64,000 nt of DNA from Sclerotiophoma versabilis (GCA_012274445.1 JAAROD010000093.1:620001-684000), one strand, 5' to 3'. Shown: positions 35,971 to 47,002, counted from the first letter of the stretch. The notes: generated by a model not told the origin, from the sequence alone. Program-made: numbers and translations.

Positions 35971-38123
35971 CCGTGTCCGTGCACCCAACGCGCGGAATCG
36001 GCCAACGCGCGGAACACCATATCTGTGATACTTTTTCATCCCAACACAGCACAACAACGATGACAGGTATAAAAGAAGCAGTTGCAGAGGCAAAATCTAC
36101 TCCTTCTGGAGAGAAAACTCAGTGGACAAAGATAGCTGAAAAGCATGGTGTTGTTCGTTCTACTTTGACGCGCAAAGTGGAGCTTGGTACCCGTTCCCAC
36201 CAAGAGGATGCAGTAACGCGTCAAAACCTCAGCCCACAGGAGGAGGCAGAGCTTGCTAAGTACATAGATGAGCTTACTGAGCAACACTTGCCTCCTACAA
36301 GGGAGATGGTGAAGGAGTTTGCGTCCAGAATTGCTGGTATTCGCGTCTCTGATAGCTGGGTGTCTCGCTTCCTGCACCGTCACGACGATGAGCTCACGTC
36401 TCAATGGACCACGTCTATGGATCGCAATCGCCACGCCGCCGATTCTGGGGATAAATACAAGCTGTACTATGACGCGCTACGCGACAAAATCGAGTTCTAT
36501 AAGGTTGAGCCTGAGCACACATACAATATGGATGGGAAGGGATTTATAATTGGAGCAGTAGGTAGACAGAAGAGGATCTTTAGTAAGAGGTCATGGAAGA
36601 AGAAGCAGAACAAGCAGATGCTGCAGGACGGCAACCGCGAGTGGATAAGCCTTATGGCATGTGTGTGCGCTGATGGATCTGCTCTTCCTCCAGGCCTTAT
36701 ATACCCGGCTGAATCTCCAAACGTTTAGAGTACCTGGGTGGAGGATGTGAAGGTGGGAGATCATATGGCCTTCTTTGGCACATCTCAGAGTGGCTGGAGC
36801 AACGACGGCTTAGGCCTTGCATGGCTGCAACAGGTGTTTGATCGCTTTACTGCACCTAAAGCTCGAAGAAAGTTCCGCCTATTGCTATTAGATGGCCATG
36901 GGAGCCACCTGACAGAAGAGTTTTTGGAGTATTGCCACAGGCACAAGATTCTTGTGGGTATCTATCCACCTCACAGCACCCACACGCTTCAGCCGCTTGA
37001 TGTGGTAATGTTCAAGCCTCTGAGTACAGCGTACTCAAAGAAGCTAGGAGAGCGCCTCTTTAAGCACAAAGGCCTGGTACCAGTGAAGAAGCCTGACTTC
37101 TTCTTACTATTCTGGGAGGCCTGGGTGGCTAGCTTTACCAAATTGAATATACTCAGCTCCTTCGAGGCAGTGGGTGTGAGTCCATTCAACCCCAACGTTA
37201 TACTCGATAGATTTGTGGATAGCGACTCTGAGACTACAGGAGATAGCGACTCTGATGCTCCTATCTATGAAGGAGAACAGTGGAGGCTTTTGGACCGAGT
37301 AGCAAGACGTGCGTTAAGGGATGCAACAGAGAAGGATGCATCAACCATACGGCAATCGCTCCACCACTTAGCTATCCAAAACACCCTTCTAAGGAGCGAA
37401 AATGAAGGTCTTATAGACGCTCTTACTACCAAAAGGAAGCGAGAGAAGCAAGGCAAGCCTCTGGCTTTGCTACAACACTATGAGTACTGGGGACCATACA
37501 TGATGTGGACTCCTCGCTCCTTCCGAGAAGCGCGCACACGGATGAGGATAGCAAAGCGTGAGGCAGAGGAGGAGGAGCTTCAAAAGAAAGAGGCAAGAAA
37601 GCTAAAGGCGGCTGCTACAGCTTACAACAAGCAAATTGCAGAAGAGAAGCGCCGGAAGGCAGCAAAGGAGAAGAAAGAGCGAGAGAGGAAGCGTGCAGAA
37701 GAGCGCCAGGCTATCAATGCGCGCAAAGCTGAGAGAGAACGCAAGAAACAGGAGCGCAACTCTCAAAAAGCATTACAAACTGCTCAAAAAGGCAAGCGCA
37801 AGGCCTCACAGCAACAAGAAGTTAGGAAGAGGCAGAAACGTGGTTCTACAGCCGTGCAGAGTGGTGGTGTTGCTCATGAGCCGCCCTTAGCACCTGCACC
37901 TACAGTGAACAGCCGCGGTCGTAAAATACTTTAGCCACGTAAGTTTTGGTAGCAACTTCTGTCACATAGGTCTATAGATCACTCTACCAAAAAAAACTAG
38001 TTATAACAGCTGTTGTATGTGGCTCTACAGCCTCAAGTTTGCTGGTGATGGTTAGGGCCGATTCCGCGCGTTGGCCGATTCCGCGCGTTGGCCGATTCCG
38101 CGCGTTGGGTGCACGGACACGGG
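35971..38123 (+). mobile_element. Pogo-like transposon with one nonsense mutation (copy 3)
   Basis: A 2153-bp element flanked by TA (35969-35970 and 38124-38125). The ends share ccgtgtccgtgcacccaacg, the right end having one extra C. Subterminal direct repeats of about 17 bp (ccgattccgcgcgttgg type) occur twice at the left and three times at the right, likely transposase-binding sites. The transposase is open except for one TAG. Confidence 0.95.
36060..37934 (+). pseudogene. Pogo-type transposase with a single premature TAG (copy 3)
   Basis: ATG at 36060, end at 37934. The frame is uninterrupted except for TAG at 36726-36728, where the related copies have Gln (IQS-W context); CAG to TAG is a one-step C-to-T change in a CpA context, as RIP makes. 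Domain order is helix-turn-helix, CENPB-like (EEAELAKYIDELTEQHLPPT), DDE core (YNMDGKGFIIG, LLLLDGHGSH, LQPLDVVMF) and a Lys/Glu/Arg-rich coiled-coil tail. The first context has Gly where others have Glu after Asp (MDGKGF), a further possible lesion. Confidence 0.92.
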
Positions 38124-38125
38124 TA

Positions 38126-38296
38126 CGCCGTCACGCACGGTATCGTCAATATCTTAGCTACGTGATCAGGCGCACTGATCGCGGCGTCTGAGCAGCGCTC
38201 AGATCAGAATTACTGAGTCCGCTCTTCTATAGTTCTCTTCTCGCATCGGCTATATCGCGGCTGTGAACTAAAGAGCGCTAATGTAACGGAAGCAGA
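38126..38296. repeat. Left 171-bp inverted repeat
   Basis: Identical in reverse complement to 41476-41646. Part of it (GTATCGTCAATAT... to GAGTCC) is also related to 51036-51190 and 54792-54946 in the palindrome arms. Confidence 0.9.
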
Positions 38297-38596
38297 CCTT
38301 AGAGAGGTTCCGTACAGCCGCGATATAGCCGAGAAACTACCGCGCAGACCCCCTCCCCGCTCTTGGCCGTTCTCACGTGGTCCGATGGTACATGGATCCA
38401 GGATTCAGCGCTATGAATTGTTGGGCCAAGTCTATCTCTCTTTTCTATCCGAGCCGTGCGAAGAACGACTTATCAGTTGCATGTTTGATAACACGATAAC
38501 TTCCGGTGTGTTCCGAGCCAGCAGTCCTGTAGTAGGATTACATATAAGAACGAGTTATTAGCAACGACATATGGAATTAAGACTCTAGTATTCAAG

Positions 38597-40022
38597 ATGG
38601 TATCTAACCAGTCCTATGCACGTCCCCCTCATCAGAACGAATCCGAGTCAATGCCTTTCAGCTCCGAAGCGAATCCCTACAACAATGTCTGCGATCAATG
38701 CTTTCGGCGAAAACTTAGCTGTTCGCGCGGAAAACCTGCATGCGAACGATGCCAGCAGTCTAAAATACAATGCACGTATAGTGTTACTAGACCTGTTGGC
38801 CGTCCAAGACGATCGGGGTCTGATGAGAGTCGTCAGCATAGACGTTCCATTGTGCGTAATGCTATTAGGACACAAGAAGAAACATTGCGGAGGAAAGGCC
38901 TGTATACGCCTGTATCGCAAGCTAGTCTAGAGGGTATGTTCTCTCTTGTTAACACCCACTAGTCAGTTCGCTTACTCGGAAAGACCATAGTAATCCTCAA
39001 GCTAGTGTCCAGTCCACTCAGACAGAAGGAATAAGAAACAAAGATACAGGAGCTCAGATGCACAATAACACCGAAAATTCTGAAACTACGATGTTGTTTC
39101 ACTCCGATCTGAGCACAGCACTACAGTCCTTAAACTACAGGCCACAACCCGTTCAGTCATACGACAACTACCCAAGTCGTTCTAGAGAAAACATCATGAA
39201 CAGCCGATCAGAGTGCCGTAGTCAGACATCTGTGCAGCCAAATAATGCTCAGGGTATCTCAGAGCCGATGGCTACGACTGGCCTTGACTGTGATGTACTA
39301 CCACCGCTATCGCCCGCACTAGACGGAGAGTTCCTAGATCTCAACTTCCCTAGCCAGGAACGTCTGTATGTCGATTTGGAACCTCAGCACTCCAACTCAA
39401 CCGGCAGTAGCAGCGAATGCAAGTGCCTTTGTCGCTTGTACATCGTACAATGTTTGAACCAAATTCGACAGGGAGACCATACGGGGCGCAATCCTATTAT
39501 CAGGATCCAATCACTCAACGGAGCTGCGGAGCAGTTCCTTTTGTGTGATAGTAATCACAGCAAGATATGGTACACTATCTTGTTAGCTCTCTACCAAGAC
39601 GCAGATGAAAGTCTAAGCTCACAGGAGGGGCTTCAAGAAATAGTCAGCGCGGAGTCCGAAGCGAAGGGGTCTTCCTATAGCAGAAAGTCGATCTTGGACG
39701 CAACGGTATGTCACACTTACCTTGTTAATATACTATTATCCGTGTCAAGCTACGAGAAGGAATTCCTGCGTGAAACGAAGCTGACCTTACATAGAACCCT
39801 AAGAAAAGAAGCATATTCTTAAAGACATATGTTTTGCTTTCGTCGACAGCATCTATGCTACCTTTTAAATTCGGTGTCGATGCTGACGACCAAGGAAACC
39901 CAGAGATAATAGAGGCGTTCGCTGACTTTGTTCGAGACAGGTTCGAGAATCGGTTATTAGAGCAAACGGATGAGGCAAAGACATATAACGTGCATCCACT
40001 TGTAGCGGAACAACACCTGTAA
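38597..40022 (+). CDS. Zn(II)2Cys6 regulator, AflR-type zinc cluster
   Basis: Exon 1 is 38597-38933. A 50-bp intron (donor GTATGT at 38934, acceptor AAAG at 38983) gives exon 2 from 38984. The zinc cluster is CDQCFRRKLSCSRGKPACER and CQQSKIQC (residues 32-60; C-x2-C-x6-C-x6-C-x2-C-x6-C), followed by a basic GRPRR stretch. This short N-terminal cluster followed by GRPRR is like AflR-type regulators of secondary-metabolite clusters. The middle is Ser/Gln-rich. The frame continues to 39822, and a further protein-like exon (ASMLPFKFGVDADDQG...) reaches 40022 through an intron I could not place. It lies inside the 171-bp inverted-repeat unit, 6 kb from the palindrome, so regulation of the palindrome genes is possible but unproven. 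Confidence 0.7.
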
Positions 40023-40204
40023 CGGAACACTATTATCCTTACACCAACTTTTTACATCTATACAGGATAGTAAGCATTTATTTAGAGCGTATAATTAGAC
40101 TTGTACTTATTCTTGTCGCGGTTCTAGAGTCTTTCCTTTTCCTTGTACTACGGAGCACAGTTTTATGTCTCCACTGCTGTACTACGCAGTCTACCCAACC
40201 TCTC

Positions 40205-40275
40205 TATTTATTATATATACCGTTGATAGCTACACACAATACAACCTCAGTTCAATCCTTTAATTCTTCCTGCAT
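40205..40275 (+). repeat. Fragment related to the solo LTR
   Basis: This stretch (acacaatacaacctcagttc, then caatcctttaattcttcc) closely matches the 3' part of the 186-bp LTR-like repeat at 50598-50783. The 5' part of the LTR is not recognisable here. Confidence 0.7.
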
Positions 40276-40306
40276 ATGCGTTGTTCTCGCAACGCGACAC
40301 TATAAC

Positions 40307-40860
40307 ATGATTACAAGCTCACCTATAGAGGGAATACATAAGGTCTTAAAGGATCATCTTATAACCTTAATAGGCGACTTATTTCGTGTTATTGGGAGAA
40401 TTGAGTAGATAGTTAAGAGTTAATACAACAAGTACAAAAAGGAGATTGCTTCTTCTAAACACACTACTAAGTTTCAACATCAGTTAGAGTCTGTGCTCTT
40501 CCTTCCTTCTAGTATCTACAATGTTCTTACACCGTCAGCTATTGAGCGCATTAGGTAATAAGATCTGCTGCGCCAGAAAGAGCAACGACAGCGTCGTAGC
40601 CGGCATCCTTATTCAGGCCTCTTTAAGAAGACGAATAGTCTTCTATATCGCTATATGCTGTAAGAAGTAATCACTACTAGATCCACGCTACGATTGAATT
40701 ATCTTTATAATGATCATTAGCACTATTAACGTAAGCATAGCCCATTGATACGCTCATCCTAGAGGCCGTACTAGTCTGTTCTTGAGCTACTCACCGCTTA
40801 GACAAGAGGTGCACTAAAGAGGAATGAAGCATTCACTGAATGAGACCTATTAGCTTTCGA
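40307..40860 (+). pseudogene. MULE-like transposase remnant
   Basis: The segment SSPIEGIHKVLKDHLITLIG followed by DLFRVIGRIE resembles the S-R-V-E-G-x-H-x-x-LK-x-x-L....GDL motif near the C-terminus of fungal Mutator-like transposases. The next frames keep family-like pieces (FQHQLESVLFLPSSI, PSAIERIR), then PRGR, a short run ending RNEAFTE and LLAFER. Several stops break it. It lies inside long inverted repeats, as expected of a MULE. Confidence 0.5.
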
Positions 40861-41475
40861 ACGAAGTATGCTACCTTCTTCTATTCCTTACTTTCAGCCT
40901 CACCATGAATCCTAAGGTTAAACACTTGCTGAAGCTCTGCAGTAAGTCAGCACTTCTGTCACCATTTCGATTCCTACCTCTGCACCAGATATAGGTTCTA
41001 TAACCACCTGTATCTTGTAACTACGTGACTAGAATCACATGATGTCTTGTTGTAGCAGGCACTGCCCGATGGGCAAGTGCACTTACCTTAGAGCTGAGAG
41101 CTCCTGTACAAAAAACATCACAACACAACAACAGATAGCAATACAAGCGTTGATCCCCAGCCTCCAACCTGACACTGCTACGCAGTTACAATATGCCATG
41201 GGATTGGCTCGGAGTAATATACAGCCGGGCTCAGGGATCTAGTCCGAGCGCCGCTCAGGCGTCGCGAACAAGGCGCATGGTCTCGTGATCGACATATCAT
41301 CGATTACATTACTTTCTGGGATTCAGCCCATCACAATTACCGCTTTCTGCATTGGCTCGTACCTGGACGGGGCTCGGCTAGTGCGGCGGGTAAAGAGGTT
41401 TTTAGATCCGAGAGCAGCCGGCTAGAGTTAACCGGCTGCGTCGGAAGGTTGTGATACATAACCGCTCTTATGGGA
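40861..41475. other. Unassigned DNA inside the inverted-repeat unit
   Basis: No gene recognised. AT-rich and stop-rich, it looks like decayed transposon interior. Confidence 0.45.
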
Positions 41476-41646
41476 TCTGCTTCCGTTACATTAGCGCTCT
41501 TTAGTTCACAGCCGCGATATAGCCGATGCGAGAAGAGAACTATAGAAGAGCGGACTCAGTAATTCTGATCTGAGCGCTGCTCAGACGCCGCGATCAGTGC
41601 GCCTGATCACGTAGCTAAGATATTGACGATACCGTGCGTGACGGCG
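41476..41646. repeat. Right 171-bp inverted repeat
   Basis: Exact reverse complement of 38126-38296. Confidence 0.9.
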
Positions 41647-41648
41647 TA

Positions 41649-43748
41649 CCGAGACCACCGGGTCAATGCACGCGTCGGGTCAATGCACAATTTCCTCACT
41701 TTCTCAACACCACAAAATGAAGCTGTACAGCCACGCACAAAAGCGATTATCGCAAGAAAATTTTGTGGGATGATGTATTGATGTATACAAAAGTCCTCTG
41801 TGAAGGACTAATAATTGCGAGTTGCGGTGCGGCTGCTGCGGGTGGTGACTGTGTGGGAGGGTAGAGGAGCCTCCTCTACAACAACACCACGCCGCGCACG
41901 CGCAGAACAGCTCTTTTTTGTACAGACTTTTGCAGGTACTTTCTGTGATGCCTTGCACTTGCCTGATTGGGATAATTGTATAGATTTAGCAGCGTTGCGC
42001 TCTTGCTTTTTGCGCTCGCGATTGGCGGCTTCTTCTGCTCTCCTCTGCCTTGAGGCCTCAAGGCGCGCAGCGTACGCAGCAGATTGTCTCTCTTTCTCTA
42101 ACTTGTTGCGTAGCGTTGCAGCAGCTCGCTCCTTGCGTTGATGGTGTTTTGCCACTTCTTCTTCCAGTCTCTTTGTCTCATTGAGCCTGTTGCGATGACG
42201 TGCGTCGCGTACTTTGCTGGGGGAGTAGAGGAGGGCTTTGCTGCGTCCCTTCTTCTGTTGTCGTAAGTCAAGAGTCTCCTGCTTCTTCTTTGAGGGGTTT
42301 TGTGCAGCAACTGCTGCAGAGAGTCCTTTGTTTTCAGCTGTAAGTATCTCACAAGAAGCAGAGAGGTGGTGGAGAGTACGGCGGAGCTGCCTTGCGTTAT
42401 CTAAGGTGTTTTCACCCACAACAGCTTTGTATAATCGATTAATTAAGCGCCAATCGTGGGCCTCAATGGGCGGAGGGGTCTTATACTCACTGTCGCTATC
42501 ATCGTCCCATCGGCTGAGTACTACGTTGGGGTTGAGCGGCTATATACCCGTGTTCTCGAAGGCGCTAAGTATAAGCTCTTTAGTAAACGTTTGCTGCCAG
42601 GATCGCCAGGAGAGCATAAAGAAGTCGCTCTTGGGCACACCTAAGATGCCTTGGCTATCGTGAAGGTGCTAGGTGACAGCACTGCTGTAGTTTTGAGCCA
42701 ACGGAGCGAAGCACACAACGTCAAGTAGCTGCAGCAACTAAGTACTGTGTAGAGGAAAGGTTGCTAGCAGAATCTTGTGCTGATTGCAGAAATTAATAAA
42801 GGCCATCATTATATAAGAGCCGTGGCCATCAACAATAAGCAATCGCCAGCTTCTGCGCGCTTTCTTCTTGGTGTAGCGGTTGAACAACTGCTCCAGCCAG
42901 GCAAGCCCCACCTTGTCATTCGTCCAACCTGAAGGAGTTGCAGTAACAAATACTGAGTGTTTTCCTGGCTCAATATCCTCCACCCAGGAGCTTTGTATGG
43001 TGTTGTCCTTGCCTGTGAAAATGAGGCCCAGAGGCAGAGCGCTGCCATCAGCGCAGACGCTCGCCAACAGCGTCACCCACTCTCTATTGCCGTCCTGTAG
43101 CGACTGCCTGTTCTTCTGCTTCTCGTACAAGCGCTTGCTGAAGATCCTCTTGCTCCTAGCGACAAGACCGATGGCGAAGCCTTTCTCATCCATGTTGTAC
43201 GTGTTGGCCGCCCTGACGTTGTATTCTTTGATTTTGCTGTGCAGGAGGCTGAAATAGGCCTTGTACTTGTTGCTGTTATCAGCGGCGTGGCGTACTTTGT
43301 CTATTGCGGTGGTCCATTTGTAGAGGAGCTTCTTGGTATAACAGTTAAGGAAGTCAGTAACCTAGGTCTCGCCAACGTGATCTTTAGCGATTTCCGCTGC
43401 GAAATTCTTAATTATCTGCCTTATAGGTAGTAAATAACGCTTAGTAAGCCCCTCTATGTAATCGCAGAGGTCACGCTCTTGTTGTGGTAACAGTTTGTGT
43501 TGTTAAAGGTCTGCCTCCGCACGCAGGAGAGTAACGCGTTGGTTATTGCGCAACAACGTCAACCTCAAGAACCCTGTCTGATTAGCAACTTCTTGGTAGC
43601 AAATTTATCCGTCTAAGCTCGCTGCACGTGCATTTTCAAGCGCATCAAAAACAGTTGACATTCTGTGGAGTTATGGTGTTGGGGAGAAAAGTGTGTTTTG
43701 GTGCTCGCGTGCATTGACCCGACGCGTGCATTGACCCGGTGGTCTCGG
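41649..43748 (-). mobile_element. Degraded pogo-like transposon (copy 4)
   Basis: A 2100-bp element flanked by TA (41647-41648 and 43749-43750). The inverted ends begin ccgagaccaccgggtcaatg and match over about 42 bp. It has inserted exactly at the TA bordering the 171-bp repeat. Confidence 0.92.
41808..43661 (-). pseudogene. Broken pogo-type transposase (copy 4)
   Basis: Start ATG at 43661 (MSTVFDALENA). Stops follow after 18 residues and at several later points. The best-preserved part is 43193-42738, with YNMDEKGFAIG and LLIVDGHGSY (normally DGHGSH) in the DDE core. The coiled-coil, Arg/Glu-rich tail is open from 42419 to 41808. Non-functional. Confidence 0.88.
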
Positions 43749-43750
43749 TA

Positions 43751-44690
43751 CCCGTGTCCGTGCACACCATGAGCTGGGTCAGCGAGTGAGCCACCCCACC
43801 ACCTTTGAGCATCAGATAGAATTAAGATTATCAAGCTACACACAATAGCGATTATCGTGAGAAAAGCTAGCAGATTGATCTATCGACTATTGCGCATATT
43901 TTGGCGATCTTTACTTTCTGGTAGCAGTAATTATGCGACCACTGATGCTCAATCCAGGTGGGGGGATTGGGGAACGCGCGTGAACCACGCGTGGCCTGCG
44001 CACGGCAGCACTACCACGTCGCTTTGTTATTTTTGACTGCGATTGCTGTGAGGCCTTGCCCTTAGCCTGTTTAGGTAATTGTATACTTTTTTGAGCGTTG
44101 CGATCGCGTTGCTGAGCTGCTCTCGCTGCCTTGCGTGCGTTAATTTCAGCACGTGATTCAGCAGCCTTGCGATCGCGCTCTTCCTTCTCCCTCAGCCGCC
44201 TCACACGGTTATCCTCCTTCTCTTTTGCCTTGAGCAGCTTATTCTGGTGCTGAATCTCACGCCTGGTGGTTTTTGCAGCCTCTTCCTCTAACTGCTGCTG
44301 CTCAGTTGCCGCCTGGCGTTGATCGACACGTGCCTTCGATTGGGGGCTCCACCAGGTAGCACCACCCTGTCATCTGCGATTAGAGGCAGTACTATCTTCT
44401 TCTTATTCTTCCTCTTCCTGGCTGCCATTGCCTCTCTAAGGCCTTGGATCTCGTGCTAGGTAAGCTCATTGAGCACGTGGAGGTGGTGGAATCTCTGTTC
44501 AACTGCGTTAGCGGCAGTAAGGTCCTTATCCTTAACAGCGCTCCTTAGCAGTGACTTAGTCTTTAACTAATTAGGCTCAGGAGAAGCCGCCTGAGGTCCT
44601 GCTTGCTCTAGAGGTGTCACAGGTGGCGGAGGTGTTGGTGTTGTGAATTGATTGAGTATAACGTTGGCGTTGGGTGGGTTGGTTGGTTGG
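43751..44690 (-). mobile_element. Truncated pogo-like transposon, 3' end only (copy 5)
   Basis: It begins right after TA 43749-43750 with cccgtgtccgtgcac, the same terminal 15 bp as copy 3, then diverges. Only the transposase C-terminal third remains. Homology ends at a GGTT-rich stretch near 44675-44690. Confidence 0.8.
43911..44690 (-). pseudogene. C-terminal remnant of pogo transposase (copy 5)
   Basis: The last 97 codons (44204-43911) are open and Arg/Lys/Ala-rich like the tails of copies 2-4 (INARKAARAAQQRDRNAQK). Upstream pieces (PPNANVILNQF) match the region after the DDE core but contain stops. The catalytic core is missing. Confidence 0.8.
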
Positions 44691-46061
44691 TTGGTATTCA
44701 TTTTACGTCTAGTGATAGGGATTAAGTCCACTATCTCGCCTCCCGAAGGGCATATACGACGTGCTAAGCTATGGGATTACAGTGCTAATACACTACCTTA
44801 GAAAGCATTCCTTGCCTGCGCGGGTATTGCTACCATTTTAGAACTACAGCTCCCCATTCAGTTGGGGAGACTGAGCAATTTGTGTACATCAGGGTGGATC
44901 CCTTGTGTGTGCTCAGAGGCAGTTAAGTGCCGTAAGAGAGAGTAGGGACGAGAGGGTGGGTGTAGAGAGCCGGTGCTCTGTCGAATCGTGGCCGTAGCTC
45001 TGCGCGAGGAGAGCCTTTGTACGAGGCTTGGCCATGCCTGTGTCGAAGGAGATAGGTGTAGTAGGAAGGCAGATCCAGGCCTGTCCTTGTTCTTTATCTC
45101 TTAGAAGTCGTGAAATGTAAGGCCATGCTGGCTGCCTTGTTTGCGTGTTGAGAGCCGGTGCTCTGTCGAATCGTGCCGTGGCTCTTCGCGTGGAGAGCCT
45201 TTGTGTTTAGGCCTGGCAGGTGCCCATATCTTGCAAGAGCAAGGAGTGGCAAGATTGTCTCCTTGTCTTAGCGGTGGTTGAGGCCTCCAACCGAACGCGT
45301 AAAACTGAGTGGCGCACGGGCCATTTCGAAAAGATTTCAGCTCAACGAAGAGCTGAAAAACAAAACAGGGCAGCGCGCCGGCCACAACGCTTACAGCGGA
45401 GAGAGGACGTTGGGAAACAGATTCACGAAGGCATTTGAGTCGTGTTTGAACAAAAAGCGATGGAAATCGACCTTTCGCTGACCTGGAAAAGTTGATGTTC
45501 GGGTGAACTTCCACAACAGTTGTCCTACGCAAGCCTCAAAAGCTAGACTACACGGTGGCCAAGGTGTAAGATGTTAATAAGTTGTAGATAAGATATAGAT
45601 AGACAAATGACTACTTTGTATAAGATGTAAACCTAACATATACTAAGTATAGATTTACCGTACTATGCCGTACTACGGCGTCAACTATTGCTACTTCCTG
45701 CTACTGCTACGGTCTTATCTAATTACCGTCCCCTCCTGCAACATACGGCCGTACACCGTAGCCGTAGGTTCTAGTGGTACGAAGGTTTGGGTACGCTGAG
45801 TACTGTACAGCCTACTTCAGTTCTCCCGTAGCGTTCGACATAACGCAAGGTCGAAGCGGGGTGATTCTAGAAAGAAGCCATCTCTACGAGCCGACTGCGC
45901 CCTGTGGTTTCTTTGTGGTATGCCTGCTGCGTCTGCATCCGGGCCCGGCGTCATCTTCGACGCTGCTCTAGTAGGCTCAGCGGCCTTCGCTGAACTGCGG
46001 GCCCTTACATCTTCGGCTGAACTGTTCGTGGTCTTGACGTGCGATCGCTAGAGGTAGGTTA
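44691..46061. other. Unassigned repetitive-looking DNA
   Basis: It contains the partial tandem duplication described next and no recognisable protein. The frames around 45.1-45.5 kb overlap on both strands and have no domain. Confidence 0.4.
44966..45205. repeat. Direct duplication with about 183-bp period
   Basis: About 55 bp starting gagagccggtgctctgtcga at 44966 recurs at 45149 with small changes and indels, followed in both cases by similar gagagcctttgt sequence. Confidence 0.75.
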
Positions 46062-46289
46062 TTAGCGCGAAGAAGCAGATGCAACAGACTTCTCCGAACG
46101 TACGACGTTGTGTATGCACTCCAAGTAGTCCGCCAAGGTCACGTAAGAGTAGCCGGAGTCCTTGCCAGGAAAGCGGATCACCAGCGCCATCTCCGCCCCG
46201 AGCTCACCGTACTGGTACAGCTTGTTCTCTATGGCAGAAAGCCGCTTCCACAACTGCCTGTTCTGGCTCCTGGCCGAACGCTGGATCAT
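46062..46289 (-). CDS. Hypothetical small protein (weak)
   Basis: A 75-residue frame, basic at the N-terminus (RSARSQNRQLWKRLSAIENK) with KLYQYGELGAEMALVIRFPG in the middle, a pattern faintly like small fungal MADS-like proteins. It lies just outside the palindrome. Low support. Confidence 0.25.
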   Translation of the reverse strand: MIQRSARSQNRQLWKRLSAIENKLYQYGELGAEMALVIRFPGKDSGYSYVTLADYLECIHNVVRSEKSVASASSR

Positions 46290-46387
46290 GACTGCTCATG
46301 GTCTGCAGCGTCAGCTCCGGGGGCATGCGGAGAAACACGTCCTATATCAAGCATTGCGTGTGGAGGCTGTTCAACTGCGTTGACTGT

Positions 46388-47002
46388 CTAATATGGGGAT
46401 AGTAGCGCGGCTAACATGAGTTCGCGGCGAGCGAAAGTGGGGGCTTCGGCGATCTTGGTGGGCTGGGTTTGTCCACGAGCAGCCAGAGCAGAAGCCTCAG
46501 CGATCTTGGTGGGCTGGGTTTGTCCACGAGCAGCCAGAGCAGAAGCCTCGGCGATCTTGGTGGGCTGGGTTTGTCCACGGGCAGCCAGAGCAGAAGCCTC
46601 GGCGATCTTGGTGGGCTGGGTTTGTCCACGGGCAGCCAGAGCAGAAGCCTCAGCGATCTTGGTGGGCTGGGTTTGTCCACGAGCAGCCAGAGCAGAAGCC
46701 TCGGCGATCTTGGTGGGCTGGGTTTGTCCACGAGCAGCCAGAGCAGAAGCCTCAGCGATCTTGGTGGGCTGGGTTTGTCCACGAGCAGCCAGAGCAGAAG
46801 CCTCAGCGATCTTGGTGGGCTGGGTTTGTCCACGAGCAGCCAGAGCGAGGACCTCGGCTAAGCCTTTATCAAGGATAGAGTTGTTATCTAGGCTAAGTGT
46901 TATCTTGGCTGCTTTTATAAAAGCATACAAAGTATTACCCAAAGGCCTTGCATCGACCAAGCCGCTCCATAGTAGGGACACAAGAATCCAATCGCTTCGC
47001 AT
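46388..47002 (-). CDS. Secreted 17-residue tandem-repeat protein, left copy (8 repeats)
   Basis: A 204-residue protein from ATG 47002. An upstream in-frame Met exists at 47053, but the one chosen begins a good signal peptide (MRSDWILVSLLWSGLVDA, predicted cut before RPLG). A leader of about 40 residues is followed by eight units of GQTQPTKIAEASALAAR. The eighth is altered (ends APTFARR) and the tail is ELMLAALLSPY. The repeats have no Cys, Trp, Tyr or Phe except the altered last one. Secreted repeat proteins next to UstYa-like genes are usually precursors of modified cyclic peptides cut by Kex2-type proteases. Here the unit boundary is single-Arg (AAR-G), dibasic RR occurring only at the end. 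GQxQ also recalls the PIR cell-wall repeat. Product and role are unknown. It is transcribed away from the acyltransferase at 47993. Confidence 0.8.
   Translation of the reverse strand: MRSDWILVSLLWSGLVDARPLGNTLYAFIKAAKITLSLDNNSILDKGLAEVLALAARGQTQPTKIAEASALAARGQTQPTKIAEASALAARGQTQPTKIAEASALAARGQTQPTKIAEASALAARGQTQPTKIAEASALAARGQTQPTKIAEASALAARGQTQPTKIAEASALAARGQTQPTKIAEAPTFARRELMLAALLSPY
46424..46831 (-). repeat. 51-bp tandem array, 8 units
   Basis: Eight 51-bp units on the minus strand coding for the 17-residue repeat. Apart from the last unit, differences between units are synonymous (GCT/GCC before GAG, GCT/GCC before CGT). Confidence 0.97.

Larger units (their letters stand above)
38126..41646. 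mobile_element. 3.5-kb unit bounded by perfect 171-bp inverted repeats
   Basis: Sequences 38126-38296 and 41476-41646 are exact reverse complements over 171 bp. Between them lie a Zn2Cys6 regulator gene and a decayed MULE-like transposase piece. Long inverted repeats plus a Mutator-type transposase suggest a MULE-class transposon, possibly one that captured a host regulator. A target-site duplication cannot be checked because both outer ends now abut pogo elements at a TA (38124-38125 and 41647-41648). Confidence 0.6.

Noticed and set aside
38597..40022. Firm assignment of the Zn2Cys6 gene as regulator of the palindrome genes
   Set aside because: It is separated by transposons and enclosed in its own inverted repeats; proximity alone is not enough.
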